From: Roseovarius sp. S88
GTDB taxonomy: Bacteria; Pseudomonadota; Alphaproteobacteria; Rhodobacterales; Rhodobacteraceae
Direction of reading: 5' to 3'
DNA length: 64,000 bases
Assembly: GCF_037023735.1 (NCBI RefSeq)
Contig: NZ_CP146069.1
Location: forward strand, 1,715,501 to 1,779,500
The notes below the pieces were generated by a model. The model searched no databases, was not told the DNA's origin, and saw only the letters and a list, made by a program, of their open reading frames with translations. How positions within the stretch are numbered: position 1 is the stretch's first letter; every line of letters starts with the position of its first letter. Of the stretch, positions 43,302-52,339 are shown piece after piece. A program made the translations under genes and the position numbers.

Positions 43302-43913
43302 ATGTCTCAAAAGCAGTCGGATCAGCCTCGCGCGCCAAAGCTGCCAGAGCTTTGGGTGCTGCGCCATGGAGAAACCGAGTGGAACCGGGCCGGGCGCTTG
43401 CAAGGGCAACTGGACAGCCCGTTGACTCAGACAGGGATGGCGCAGGCCCGGGCGCAGGGACGTATCCTGATGCGCTTTGGTTTGCCGTCGGGCACGAGCC
43501 TGGTGACCAGCCCTGCAGGACGGGCGCGCCGCACGACCGAGATCGTGAACGAGCCCCTGGGGCTTGAGTTGCAAATCGATGCGGCATTGGTCGAGATCAA
43601 TATGGGCATCTGGCAGGGAGAGACTGTGACCTCGCTGTCGAACGCACATCCCGGATTGCCCATTGAAAATGATCCGAATCTTTGGAAATTTGAGGCACCT
43701 GAGGGCGAAAGGCTTCAAGACATGACCGCACGGGTGCGAAAGGCGCTCAACCGGTTGCAGGGTCCCACAGTGATCGTCACGCATGGGGTCACGTCGCGGC
43801 TGTTGAGATGTGTCGCGCTTGGTTTGAATCCTGAGGCATTGTCATCATTGCCCGGCGGGCAGGGGATTGTTCATCACGTTAAAGACGGCAAAGCCACTGT
43901 TCTGACGACGTAG
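43302..43913 (+). CDS. Histidine phosphatase family protein
   Basis: A 203-residue member of the phosphoglycerate mutase / histidine phosphatase family with the phosphohistidine motif LRHGETEWNRAGRLQG, the second arginine in TSPAGRARRTTEI and catalytic histidine in VTHGVTSR. It is probably a phosphatase on a small substrate rather than a glycolytic mutase. The ATG lies 27 bases after the tRNA-Val gene. Confidence 0.9.
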   Translation: MSQKQSDQPRAPKLPELWVLRHGETEWNRAGRLQGQLDSPLTQTGMAQARAQGRILMRFGLPSGTSLVTSPAGRARRTTEIVNEPLGLELQIDAALVEINMGIWQGETVTSLSNAHPGLPIENDPNLWKFEAPEGERLQDMTARVRKALNRLQGPTVIVTHGVTSRLLRCVALGLNPEALSSLPGGQGIVHHVKDGKATVLTT

Positions 43914-43928
43914 GCAATACCGCGCAAA

Positions 43929-44276
43929 TTACATCGAAAACATGCGGAAAATGGGCAGCCCAACAGCGACAAGTGCAAGCACAACACAGACCGGCCAAGA
44001 CCAGGTCGGCCAGGTGTCGGGCAGCCGGGTTTTTAACACCATCATCGAGCCACCAAGCACAAGAGCGGTAGAAAACCCAAGCAATTTCATGATGTTGTAA
44101 ACGCCGTCCGACGTGTCAACAGCGCCTGCGTCACCGATTTTCAGGAAAAACGCTGCCCAAAGCACGCCAATGCCAAGGCCGGACAGAATGAAGAGGCGCA
44201 CCGCGCCAGCTTTGGGTAGGAGAGCAAGACCAAAATAAAGGGCCAAAGGAAGGGCAATACCGACAAACCACGACAT
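43929..44276 (-). CDS. Four-helix membrane protein of unknown function
   Basis: A 115-residue integral membrane protein with hydrophobic segments at about 4-20, 27-46, 64-82 and 93-112. It resembles small unannotated membrane proteins of Rhodobacteraceae. It is convergent with the histidine phosphatase gene. No motif or partner reveals a role. Confidence 0.7.
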   Translation of the reverse strand: MSWFVGIALPLALYFGLALLPKAGAVRLFILSGLGIGVLWAAFFLKIGDAGAVDTSDGVYNIMKLLGFSTALVLGGSMMVLKTRLPDTWPTWSWPVCVVLALVAVGLPIFRMFSM

Positions 44277-44366
44277 TTAGAGTACAATCTCCTCACAAAC
44301 CCCGCACCGCTCCAAATATGAGTGCTACTTGAAACCAGTGAGAAAAAAAGGCGAAGGGGTGAAATT

Positions 44367-44390
44367 CTTGACGTGACGTAACGTCTCAAG
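44367..44390. promoter_or_regulatory. Imperfect inverted repeat CTTGACGT...ACGTCTCAAG
   Basis: CTTGACGT (44367-44374) pairs with ACGTCTCAAG (44381-44390) with one bulged T. It lies between the divergent membrane protein gene and the tRNA-Val(TAC) gene. It may be an operator or a tRNA promoter element. Confidence 0.3.
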
Positions 44391-44484
44391 ACAGACAGGG
44401 CACACAATCAAGGATTATTCTTGTTTCTTACGCGCTTCTGCCCTTGCGCCCCAGTGCAGACATTTGTTAGAGGGCGCGCAAGGC

Positions 44485-44560
<76 letters not shown>

Positions 44561-44627
44561 TCCACTCTTACAAATTGTGACGGTTTGAGAGCTTGCTGGC
44601 TTGTGCGCGTTTTCACGTTGACAGTGC

Positions 44628-44656
44628 TTGACGGGGCCGGGCGCGCAGCCTAAGAA
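44628..44656 (+). promoter_or_regulatory. Promoter for tandem tRNA-Asp genes
   Basis: TTGACG (44628-44633), 17-base spacer and TAAGAA (44651-44656), ending 40 bases before the first tRNA-Asp gene. An overlapping TTGACA at 44618 is another -35 candidate but with poor spacing. Confidence 0.5.
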
Positions 44657-44696
44657 GCACCTCACGTCTGGGCTTTCGGGGTCAGGCTTGCAGCGG

Positions 44697-44773
44697 GCGG
44701 TTGTAGCTCAGTTGGTTAGAGTACCGGCCTGTCACGCCGGGGGTCGCGGGTTCGAGCCCCGTCAACCGCGCCA
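44697..44773 (+). tRNA. tRNA-Asp (anticodon GTC), copy 1
   Basis: A 77-base tRNA with acceptor GCGGTTG pairing CAACCGC, anticodon GTC in CCTGTCACG and encoded CCA. Confidence 0.96.
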
Positions 44774-44794
44774 CTGCTGCAAAACATGATCTGC

Positions 44795-44871
44795 GCGGTT
44801 GTAGCTCAGCTGGTTAGAGTACCGGCCTGTCACGCCGGGGGTCGCGGGTTCGAGCCCCGTCAACCGCGCCA
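44795..44871 (+). tRNA. tRNA-Asp (anticodon GTC), copy 2
   Basis: Identical to the copy 21 bases upstream except for one base in the D-loop (C for T). The two copies form a tandem duplication. Confidence 0.96.
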
Positions 44872-45140
44872 GTCCTGTGTAACTCCAATCCTTTGACGAG
44901 CCGACATGCGGCCATCCGTTAAAGCAACACGGCACAGCGGACACTGATCACACTCAATTTCCTAGTGGAAACCTGTCATATCCTTGAAACCATTCCGCGC
45001 CACCTCAACCGCAACATATGCTGCAATATCTGGGTATTGCCAGAGTCAAAACACGAGATATAGTGGTGGCTGAGAAGGGTGTGGCATCGCATCCCAAGGC
45101 ACAAAGCATGAGGCAGACTGAGCAGGAGAACGAGAGCGTT

Positions 45141-45725
45141 ATGATTGCAGAGTTTAGAACTGAATTCGTCAGAGAACCGTCCGCGTTGAAACATCATCCG
45201 GCGTTGGTTCTAAATGCGGATTATCGGCCTCTCTCGTACTATCCGTTGTCGCTTTGGACGTGGCAGGACGCCATCAAGGCGGCCTATCTGGATCGGGTGG
45301 ACATCGTGGCCGAATATGAGGACACGGTGCGCAGCCCTTCGACTGAGATCAAGATCCCCTCGGTCATCGTGCTTAAGGACTATGTGAAGCCACAAAAGCG
45401 TGTGGCCTTCACCCGGTTCAACCTCTTTCTGCGCGATCAGTTTTGCTGTCAATATTGTGGCTCGAAGGGAAACCTCACCTTTGATCACGTTGTGCCGCGC
45501 GCCAAGGGCGGAATTACAAGTTGGGAAAACGTCGTGGCAGCGTGCAGCCCTTGCAACCTCAAGAAAGGTGCCAAGAGCCTTCGGCAGTCCAACCTAAGCC
45601 TGCGCCGCCCGCCGCGTGCGCCAGAGGCTGAACAGCTGCGCAATCTGGGGCGTAAATTTCCACCCAACTATCTGCACGAAAGCTGGATGGATTTCCTTTA
45701 CTGGGATGCCGAGCTGCAGGCTTAG
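45141..45725 (+). CDS. HNH endonuclease
   Basis: A protein of about 194 residues with a C-terminal-half HNH nuclease fold: CCQYCGSKGNLTFDHVVPRAKGG with the zinc pairs CxxC and CSPCN, and catalytic DH. The family (RlmB-independent HNH proteins starting near HHPALVLNADYRPLSYYPLSLW) is widespread in alphaproteobacteria and may act on damaged nucleic acid. ATG at 45141 is preferred over earlier in-frame starts because the conserved part begins soon after. It ends convergently, overlapping the helicase stop. Confidence 0.88.
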   Translation: MIAEFRTEFVREPSALKHHPALVLNADYRPLSYYPLSLWTWQDAIKAAYLDRVDIVAEYEDTVRSPSTEIKIPSVIVLKDYVKPQKRVAFTRFNLFLRDQFCCQYCGSKGNLTFDHVVPRAKGGITSWENVVAACSPCNLKKGAKSLRQSNLSLRRPPRAPEAEQLRNLGRKFPPNYLHESWMDFLYWDAELQA

Positions 45726-47002
45726 GCAGCCTTACGACGGCGAGGCCTGCGCCTCTTGGTGCCTTGAGGTGCCTGGCCATTGCCCGCAGGTTTCGATGAC
45801 CTGTTCCGGGGTGGGCCTGAACGACGGCGTTGCCCTTGCTTCTGGCCTCGTTTGGGACGCGCTGTGAAATCTGTTGGCGGCGTGCCACTCGCCACCGGGA
45901 TCGTGATTTTCATCAGTTTCTCGATGTCGCGCAACAATCCGGCCTCTTCATGGGCGCAAAAGGCAATGGCCTGGCCCTCTCGCCCGGCGCGTGCCGTGCG
46001 GCCAATCCGGTGCACATAATTGTCCGCAACTTCTGGCAGATCGTAGTTGATCACATAAGCCACGCCGGGAATGTCGATGCCGCGAGCGGCCACATCGGTG
46101 GCCACCAAGATGTTGACGGTGCCTTGCCGGAACGCCTTGAGTGCGCGGTCGCGTTGGCCTTGGGTCTTGTTGCCGTGAATGGAGGCGGCGTTGAACCCGT
46201 CGGCCACGAGACCTTTCATCAGCTTTTCCGCGCCATGCTTGGTGCGCGCAAAAACCAATGTCAAAGCACCGGCATCATTCGACAGGATTTCGCGCAGCTT
46301 GGAGGGCTTTTCCGGGCCGGGCACAAAATGGACCGACTGGGTGATTTTGTCGGCGGCTTTGCCCGGAGGTGCCACCTGCACCCGTTTGGGATTGCTCAAA
46401 TAGGCTTGGCTCAGTTCTTCCATCTGTTTTGGCATGGTGGCCGAAAACAGCATGGTCTGACGCGGGGTGCCCAGCTTCGGTGCGATTTTGCGCAGGTCAT
46501 GGATAAAGCCCATGTCGAGCATCTGGTCGGCCTCGTCCAGCACCAGATGACGTGCGGTTGAAAGATCGAGCGCACGGCGGTCCATCAGGTCGATCAACCG
46601 GCCCGGCGTGGCCACAAGGATATCGGTGCCCCGGCTGAGAAGCTTGATCTGTTTGCCGATGGACTGTCCGCCGACCACGGTCACAACCCGCAGCTTGGTT
46701 TTAGCCGTCAGGTTGCGCAGGCTGTCGGCGATCTGGTTCACCAGTTCGCGGGTGGGGGCCAGGATCAGGGCCTTGACCGTTTTCTCGCGCGGCTTACCGG
46801 GCTGATCCAGCAAATGCTGAATGAGCGGCAGACCAAAGGCGAGGGTTTTGCCTGTGCCGGTTTGGGCGAGGCCCAAAACGTCGTGACCTTCGAGGGCCAG
46901 CGGAATGGCCTTGTTTTGGATGGGGGTTGGTTCAGTAAGACCGGCCTCTTTGATGGCCGTGTTCAATTGGGGCGCAAGGCCCAGCATGTCAAAATCGTAC
47001 AA
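45722..47002 (-). CDS. DEAD-box RNA helicase, RhlE-like
   Basis: A 426-residue helicase with Q motif TPIQNKAIP, Walker A AQTGTGKT, VLDEADQML (DEAD), SAT, and HRIGRTARAG, followed by a basic C-terminal tail (RPKRGQKQGQRRRSGPPRN). It unwinds RNA duplexes in ribosome assembly or cold response. The start is TTG at 47002, with AAGGA six bases before; the following MLGLAP ATG would drop the YDFD lead seen in the family. Convergent overlap with the HNH gene. Confidence 0.92.
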   Translation of the reverse strand: MYDFDMLGLAPQLNTAIKEAGLTEPTPIQNKAIPLALEGHDVLGLAQTGTGKTLAFGLPLIQHLLDQPGKPREKTVKALILAPTRELVNQIADSLRNLTAKTKLRVVTVVGGQSIGKQIKLLSRGTDILVATPGRLIDLMDRRALDLSTARHLVLDEADQMLDMGFIHDLRKIAPKLGTPRQTMLFSATMPKQMEELSQAYLSNPKRVQVAPPGKAADKITQSVHFVPGPEKPSKLREILSNDAGALTLVFARTKHGAEKLMKGLVADGFNAASIHGNKTQGQRDRALKAFRQGTVNILVATDVAARGIDIPGVAYVINYDLPEVADNYVHRIGRTARAGREGQAIAFCAHEEAGLLRDIEKLMKITIPVASGTPPTDFTARPKRGQKQGQRRRSGPPRNRSSKPAGNGQAPQGTKRRRPRRRKAA

Positions 47003-47340
47003 GTCGTGTCCTTTTCGGAGCGCACAGCCGCAAGGGCATGCACGCAGATACATAATGCCCGCACCGAATGCGCAGGCGAGAGGGTTTGGCGATGCTTTAA
47101 GACAGTCGGGCGTATCCCGCGCCGTCTGGCACCGCATCAGAAACCCTGCGTGATGGGGAACTGGAAATCTTGGGCTGGTTGCTTGTCCCGGCTTTGCCGC
47201 CAGGCTCACGCGCAATCACAGCGATGGATGCGACATGGGGCCTAGGCGGCTAAGTGTCAAGCATTCTTTGGTTTTTTGCGACTGAGGTGCTGTTTGCGGC
47301 ACAGGCCAAACGGCCTGTGTGCGTTGCTTAGAGGAGATGT
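47003..47340. other. Intergenic region upstream of helicase and downstream of MACPF gene
   Basis: About 340 bases without a supported gene. It holds the helicase promoter region and, near its end, a perfect hairpin (CACAGGCC 47300-47307 with GGCCTGTG 47312-47319) that may terminate the MACPF gene on the minus strand, although no T run follows. Confidence 0.5.
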
Positions 47341-48666
47341 TTACCACGACACCAGTTTGTTGCGCGCATGCGCCTTGAGGTAAGACGCCTTTGGGTCATC
47401 ACCATGAATGCTAAGAAACTTTACATCCATGTATTTGCTCATGTATGGGGTCTTTCCCCGAAGTTTGACGGTTTCACCCGCGTAAACGGTTTTTTCAGTC
47501 CATCCACCGGGTTCGGCGTCGGATTTGCAGGCAATCGTTGCGTAAGCGCCCGGCTTGGCGGTGAGGCAGGCGTAGGTTTCGTAGGTTGCCATCCAGCCGC
47601 GCATGGTAAAGCGCGCCTTGTTGCCGAGCTTGATTTCCTTCGATTCCGCCAGGGAGGCTGTCAACGTCTGCACCTTTGTTGCAAACGGATTCTTGCCACC
47701 AAGATATGTTTTCAAAGCCGCGTCAAAACGCGTTGTTTCATCAGTGCTGAGATCGAGCACCGAATGCAATGGCACGTATTTCAGATGCCCCAGGCCCAGG
47801 TAAAGCTTACCTTGCTGTGCGCCGAGCATGGGTTCGTCATGTGGGCGCATGTCCTCTTGGTCGACAGGCTGTGAAAATATTTCACTGGCGTTCAGGCTGT
47901 CGCGCCATTCGGTGAACCCTTTTGAGGCGATCATGCCACCTTTGAGCAAAACACTCACACTGGTGTTCTCGCGAAACACTTTATCTTCTGTTGTGGAACG
48001 TTGATCGAAATCGAATTTTCCATTGGCATATCCACCTGCTTCTGACTTCGCGGATGCCTCAAGATTGATCTTGTTTTGGCTGATTTTCTTGGAGGATGAC
48101 ACGTTGAGCGACACGGACGTCTTCACACGCATCTCGCCGCCGACACTTGCCGATTGCACAATATGCGTTCCCCATTCCTTGAAGAAATCTTCGAAAGGTT
48201 TTGACCCGTCAAGCGCGTCTTTGGCTGCCTGAGTCACATCTTTGTTGGCCGCGCCTTTCAGGCTTCCACCGTTCAAAGTCAGGATCACGTAATCTGCCGC
48301 CGTTTCGATGTAATAGCGCGCGGTCGTGGTTGTTTCCTGTTCAAAGAGGCTGTTGACTGACGAGGCTTGTCCTGAGAATTCGACGCCATCAACAACGCCG
48401 CCAAGCCCCAATTCACGCCCCAGACTGATCTGAAACTCTCGTGATGTCTGCATTACGCCTGAAGAGCGAAGTTCTGTGAGTTGATGTACGGGGGTCGGAT
48501 CATAGCTGTATTGATCCGGAATAAGGATTTTCTTTTGAAATTCAAACGTATTGCGTTCGTTGTAGGTGTAATTGATGATGCGTTTCAGGGGCTGATTATT
48601 GAGAATATCAATGCCATATCCCAAAATTCCATAATCGCTGATGGCTTCCAATTTTTTATCTCCCAA
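47341..48666 (-). CDS. MACPF-domain (perforin-like) protein
   Basis: A 441-residue protein with the MACPF signature W165-GTH-xIVQSASVGG near the centre, a long Ser/Lys-rich stretch after it (about 185-215) as in TMH1 regions, a second TMH2-like region around 240-262, and a LKYVPLHSVLDL segment near 295-306 as in the domain's end. A beta-rich C-terminal domain (about 330-441) may bind targets. No signal peptide is visible. The start is TTG with no ribosome site, so the true start or N-terminus is uncertain. Pore formation is a family inference, not shown. Confidence 0.7.
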   Translation of the reverse strand: MGDKKLEAISDYGILGYGIDILNNQPLKRIINYTYNERNTFEFQKKILIPDQYSYDPTPVHQLTELRSSGVMQTSREFQISLGRELGLGGVVDGVEFSGQASSVNSLFEQETTTTARYYIETAADYVILTLNGGSLKGAANKDVTQAAKDALDGSKPFEDFFKEWGTHIVQSASVGGEMRVKTSVSLNVSSSKKISQNKINLEASAKSEAGGYANGKFDFDQRSTTEDKVFRENTSVSVLLKGGMIASKGFTEWRDSLNASEIFSQPVDQEDMRPHDEPMLGAQQGKLYLGLGHLKYVPLHSVLDLSTDETTRFDAALKTYLGGKNPFATKVQTLTASLAESKEIKLGNKARFTMRGWMATYETYACLTAKPGAYATIACKSDAEPGGWTEKTVYAGETVKLRGKTPYMSKYMDVKFLSIHGDDPKASYLKAHARNKLVSW

Positions 48667-48803
48667 TGTCTGAAATATTTTTTGGTAACTCTGGGAGGCT
48701 TCGAGGAAACCAAGGCAAAACTATGGTCTATGGCGGAAAATCGCCTGTTACATGTGCTAGGCAACCTCAGTGCGGTTTCGATTGAATGCGTATGAACGGA
48801 TAT

Positions 48804-48836
48804 CAAAAAAGGCGCCGCGACAATGCCGGGCGCCTT
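48804..48836 (-). terminator. Rho-independent terminator of the bactofilin operon
   Basis: On the minus strand AAGGCGCC (48829-48836) pairs with GGCGCCTT (48809-48816), followed by TTTTTT. It lies 22 bases past the bactofilin stop and upstream of the MACPF gene, so that gene probably has its own promoter. Confidence 0.9.
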
Positions 48837-48857
48837 CCAAATCTTATTGCCAGTAGC

Positions 48858-49382
48858 TTAGCTCTTGGCTTGCGCCGGAGCAGCCGCAGGGGCGGCTTGT
48901 TGTGCGGGCTTCTTTGCGCCGGCGCTAAGAGGATCATCCTGACGTTGAACCGAGCCTTCGAAATGAGCACCGGATTCGATCGCGATGGTCTTGTGGATGA
49001 TGTCGCCCTCAACACGTGCGGTGGATGTCAGGCGTACTTTGAGACCGCGCACGCGGCCTACGATACGGCCATTAATCACCACATCATCGGCAATGACTTC
49101 GCCTTTGATCGTGGCGCCTTCGCCGATGGTCAGAAGATGTGCGCGGATGTCGCCCTCAACCGTGCCTTCGACCTGAATGTCGCCGGTCGTCTTGAGATTG
49201 CCAGTGACGTGCAAATCGGTCGACAGAGTAGAAGCAGGGGGTTTCGCCTTGGGGGCTGTTGCCTTGAACTCGCCGCTTGCACCAGATGCAGGGGGAACAT
49301 CAGTGCGCGTCTCAGGCGTTGCGGGCTTGGCCGCGGTGTCTGCCTTCGGTGCTGGTTCGTTGATTTTGCTTTTAGAAAACAT
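48858..49382 (-). CDS. Bactofilin (polymer-forming cytoskeletal protein)
   Basis: A 174-residue bactofilin: a proline/alanine-rich N-terminal tail, a central beta-helix domain (about 50-150) of repeating GxI/V units (VTGNLKTTGDIQVEGTVEGDIRAHLLTIGEGATIKGEVIADDVVING), and a flexible C-tail. Bactofilins form non-polar filaments that position cell-wall enzymes. It overlaps the M23 peptidase gene by 11 bases, the known pairing in alphaproteobacteria. Confidence 0.95.
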   Translation of the reverse strand: MFSKSKINEPAPKADTAAKPATPETRTDVPPASGASGEFKATAPKAKPPASTLSTDLHVTGNLKTTGDIQVEGTVEGDIRAHLLTIGEGATIKGEVIADDVVINGRIVGRVRGLKVRLTSTARVEGDIIHKTIAIESGAHFEGSVQRQDDPLSAGAKKPAQQAAPAAAPAQAKS

Positions 49383-50694
49383 TGTTTGCAGCCTTGATGT
49401 AGATCATAGGGTTGACGGCTTTGCCGCCGACACGGACCTCATAGTGTAGATGCGTGCCCGTGGAACGTCCAGTGTTCCCCATATCACCAATTCTTTGGCC
49501 ACGCGAGACCCTTTGACCTTCCTTGACGCGAATGGCGGACAAATGCGCGTAACGGGTCTCAATTCCGAATTCATGCTTTATTTTGATGAGCCTGCCATAT
49601 CCCGAGAGCCACCCGGCATGGGTCACCACGCCATCGGCTGTGGAATAGATTGGCGTGCCGTGGGGCGCAGCAAAATCCGTCCCGTTATGCGGTCGCCCCC
49701 AGCGGATGCCAAAGCCCGATGTGTAGCGGAACGAGTTTTTGACCGGCAGAGCAAAGGGCGCTTTTTCAGCGGCAATGCGATAGAGGTTCAGCTTGTCCAT
49801 CTGGTTCAGGATGCGATTGGCGCGATCCGCGTCTGGGGAAGGAGTTTCTCCAAGTGTGGAAAAACTTAAAGGCAAAAGCGGGCCACCTTGACCCGAATAT
49901 CCGCGCCGTACCGTGTTCAGAAGTGACTCGGTGTTCATGCCAGCAGCGCGGAACATTTTGTCGAGCGGCTCAACGGAAATGCTCATGGCTTCTTCGAGTT
50001 GGCGGAAAATCTGTTCGTTGCGGTCTTCCATTAGGCGGATTTGCGTGGCCATCTCATCCGCGGCCAAGAGCGCTTCTTGCGCGTCTTCGATGACTTTGTC
50101 GCGCTCCTGCGCGGTTTGAGCCAAAGCACTGGACAGAAAGTCCACTGTACTGTCGCCTTCCGCTGCGGCGCCCGGTGTGCTGACCGGCGCGGTATCAGAA
50201 TTCTCAAGCACAAGGGCCAAAGCCTGACTTTCCTCGCGCGCTGTGTCGCGTTCTTTCATGGCGCGGCGCAGCGTGGACTGAACAACTTCGATACCCGTCT
50301 CCAGCTCGCGACGGCGTGTTTCCGAGGCCAGAAGCTCGGTCTGCATAACGGAGATTTGTTCGAGTGCGGAGTTAAAGCGCTCTTGCGCGGCCAGTGCTTC
50401 TTCGGCGCGCAGGTTGCGTTCGGCTTCGAGCGCATTGAGACGGGTCTCGTAGGTGCGCTGATCGCGCTTGGCCTGTTCGCGGAAATTGCCTGATCCAATT
50501 GAATCCATCACCAAAATCGCAGTCGCGATAATTGCCCAGGCCACGACAGCAGACGCGCCTAGAAAGGCAAAAAGCTGTGAGGCGGGCTTCAGGCGGATGA
50601 ACCGCGTATCTGTGTCCGAGCGCAAAAACACCCTGCGCTCTGGAAAATGTCGTTCCAACAAATTGTGGATTTTTATCGCAAGACGCGTCCGCAC
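49372..50694 (-). CDS. M23 peptidase with membrane anchor and coiled coil (DUF5930 type)
   Basis: A 440-residue envelope protein: N-terminal KIHNLLERHFPERRVFLRSDTDTRFIRLKP (DUF5930), a membrane segment (about 45-68), a coiled coil (about 75-150) and a C-terminal M23 LytM peptidase with HNGTDFAAPHGTPI and THLHYEV zinc motifs. It cuts peptidoglycan cross-links. The GTG at 50694 is chosen on family N-terminus; longer in-frame extensions exist. Co-transcribed with bactofilin, which may localise it for cell shape. Confidence 0.9.
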   Translation of the reverse strand: MRTRLAIKIHNLLERHFPERRVFLRSDTDTRFIRLKPASQLFAFLGASAVVAWAIIATAILVMDSIGSGNFREQAKRDQRTYETRLNALEAERNLRAEEALAAQERFNSALEQISVMQTELLASETRRRELETGIEVVQSTLRRAMKERDTAREESQALALVLENSDTAPVSTPGAAAEGDSTVDFLSSALAQTAQERDKVIEDAQEALLAADEMATQIRLMEDRNEQIFRQLEEAMSISVEPLDKMFRAAGMNTESLLNTVRRGYSGQGGPLLPLSFSTLGETPSPDADRANRILNQMDKLNLYRIAAEKAPFALPVKNSFRYTSGFGIRWGRPHNGTDFAAPHGTPIYSTADGVVTHAGWLSGYGRLIKIKHEFGIETRYAHLSAIRVKEGQRVSRGQRIGDMGNTGRSTGTHLHYEVRVGGKAVNPMIYIKAANNVF

Positions 50695-50942
50695 GAGGCC
50701 CCCATAGTCGTCCTTAGCCAACCATTCCCTTGTCGGTGCTCTTTTACGTCGCTTTGCCCCATATGTGCTCACTTTCATGCGTGTGCGACATACCAAAGCT
50801 GCCATCTCGGCACCGTCGCAAAGTGCGTACACAGTGCCTAAGCTTTGGGCAAGTCTTTTGACCAGCTTGTGCCGAAAATGCGACGAAACCCCCAGTAAAC
50901 GGCAGAAAATCGCCGACTTAGAAGGGTTTGGCACAACCAGCG

Positions 50943-51770
50943 TTAGAGCGGCGACTTGGCCTCTGCGGCGAGGGGCCAGTAGAAATCAGGAGGCAGACCG
51001 GCCTCAGCACGTTTTTCTTCGTTGAATGGGGGCTTGAGCGCGCCGTGGAAATAGCGACGCACCAGATCGTGAAAGGCGCCCTTTGGGTCCAGTTCGTGCC
51101 GGCCGCACAGAAAGTGAAACCACTTGGATCCATAAGCGACATGGCTGACTTCTTCTGCGTAGATGATGCTCAGCGCGTCGATGGCTTTGTCATCCTTGGC
51201 CTTGCGGAAAATCTCAATCATGCCGGGTGTCACATCCAGACCGCGCGCTTCCATCACCATGGGCACAACGGCAAGGCGGCCCATAAAGTCATCCACCGTG
51301 TCCTCGGCCGCGCGCCACATGCCTGCATGCGCGTCAAGCGCGCCATAATGACTGCCGTGCGCTTCAAGACAATCGCATACAAGGTTGAAATGTTTGGATT
51401 CCTCCTCGGCTGCTTTGACCCAGTCATCGTAGAATCCAATTGGCATTTTCGTATCGGCGAAGCGCGGAATGATGTCCCAATGCAGGTCAACGGCATTCAG
51501 CTCGATATGCGCCACAGCGTGCAGTATGGCGATGCGACCGGCCTCTGTTCCCGGGCGGCGGCGCGGCACGTCGCGCGGATCAAGCAGGCGTGGTGTCTCT
51601 GGTCGCGATGGACGCAAGGGGGCTTCTGCGCGCCCAACAGGCAAAGGCGTTCCAGCCTCGCGCGCTTCAAACCACCGCTTGGCATGGGCCCGTGACAGGG
51701 CGGTCTTTTCGCGGCCATCGGCGGTGGTCAAAACCTCCACCGCCATTTGTGATAAGCTGAGATCAGTCAT
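50943..51770 (-). CDS. DUF455 ferritin-like protein
   Basis: A 275-residue DUF455 protein with iron-type carboxylate/histidine helices (AVAHIELNAVDLHWDI, AAEEESKHFNLVCDCLEAHG, EEVSHVAYGSKWFHFLC). The fold suggests a di-iron oxidoreductase; the reaction is unknown. It follows the Bcp gene on the same strand 12 bases downstream, a linkage common in alphaproteobacteria. Confidence 0.9.
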   Translation of the reverse strand: MTDLSLSQMAVEVLTTADGREKTALSRAHAKRWFEAREAGTPLPVGRAEAPLRPSRPETPRLLDPRDVPRRRPGTEAGRIAILHAVAHIELNAVDLHWDIIPRFADTKMPIGFYDDWVKAAEEESKHFNLVCDCLEAHGSHYGALDAHAGMWRAAEDTVDDFMGRLAVVPMVMEARGLDVTPGMIEIFRKAKDDKAIDALSIIYAEEVSHVAYGSKWFHFLCGRHELDPKGAFHDLVRRYFHGALKPPFNEEKRAEAGLPPDFYWPLAAEAKSPL

Positions 51771-51782
51771 GCGACGTCTTTG

Positions 51783-52244
51783 TCACAAGGCGCGCACGGC
51801 CTCCAGCACTTCTTCGGCATGGCCGGGCACTTTCACCTTGGGCCAGATACGCACGATTTTTCCGTCCCCGTCGATCAGGACCGTCGTGCGTTCAATCCCC
51901 ATGTATTTCTTGCCATACATACTCTTTTCTTTCCAAACGCCGTATTGCTCACAGACATCTCCTTCGGCATCGGACAAGAGTGGAATGCCCAGATCATGCT
52001 TGTCCCGGAACTTGTCATGCTTGGCCACGGTGTCCTTGGAAATGCCGAAAACCCGTGCGCCAGCTGCCTCAAACTCGGCGTTCAAGCCGGTAAAGGCAAT
52101 CGCCTCTTTGGTGCAGCCTGACGTGTCATCTTTGGGATAAAAGAACAAAACAATGGGTGCAGGGCGCAGCCCAGAGAGCACTACTTCACCTCCTCCATCG
52201 CGTGGAAGCGTAAAATCCGGGGCCAAATCGGCGATTTCGGGCAT
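51783..52244 (-). CDS. bcp: Peroxiredoxin of the Bcp / AhpE-like family
   Basis: A 153-residue thiol peroxidase with the peroxidatic Cys44 in FFYPKDDTSGCTKEA. The resolving cysteine usually found five residues later in E. coli Bcp is absent (CTKEAIAF), so it may act as a 1-Cys enzyme or resolve through another cysteine (Cys in GDVCEQYG) or a partner thiol. It reduces hydroperoxides. It precedes DUF455. Confidence 0.92.
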   Translation of the reverse strand: MPEIADLAPDFTLPRDGGGEVVLSGLRPAPIVLFFYPKDDTSGCTKEAIAFTGLNAEFEAAGARVFGISKDTVAKHDKFRDKHDLGIPLLSDAEGDVCEQYGVWKEKSMYGKKYMGIERTTVLIDGDGKIVRIWPKVKVPGHAEEVLEAVRAL

Positions 52245-52339
52245 GGTGGAACCTCCAAAAAGAAAAAGTGAGTTTTAAATTAGAGTGTAACGCGCGAGAA
52301 TAAAGGCAGCAGGCAGGCCAAGTGGCCATAACGGGAAAA

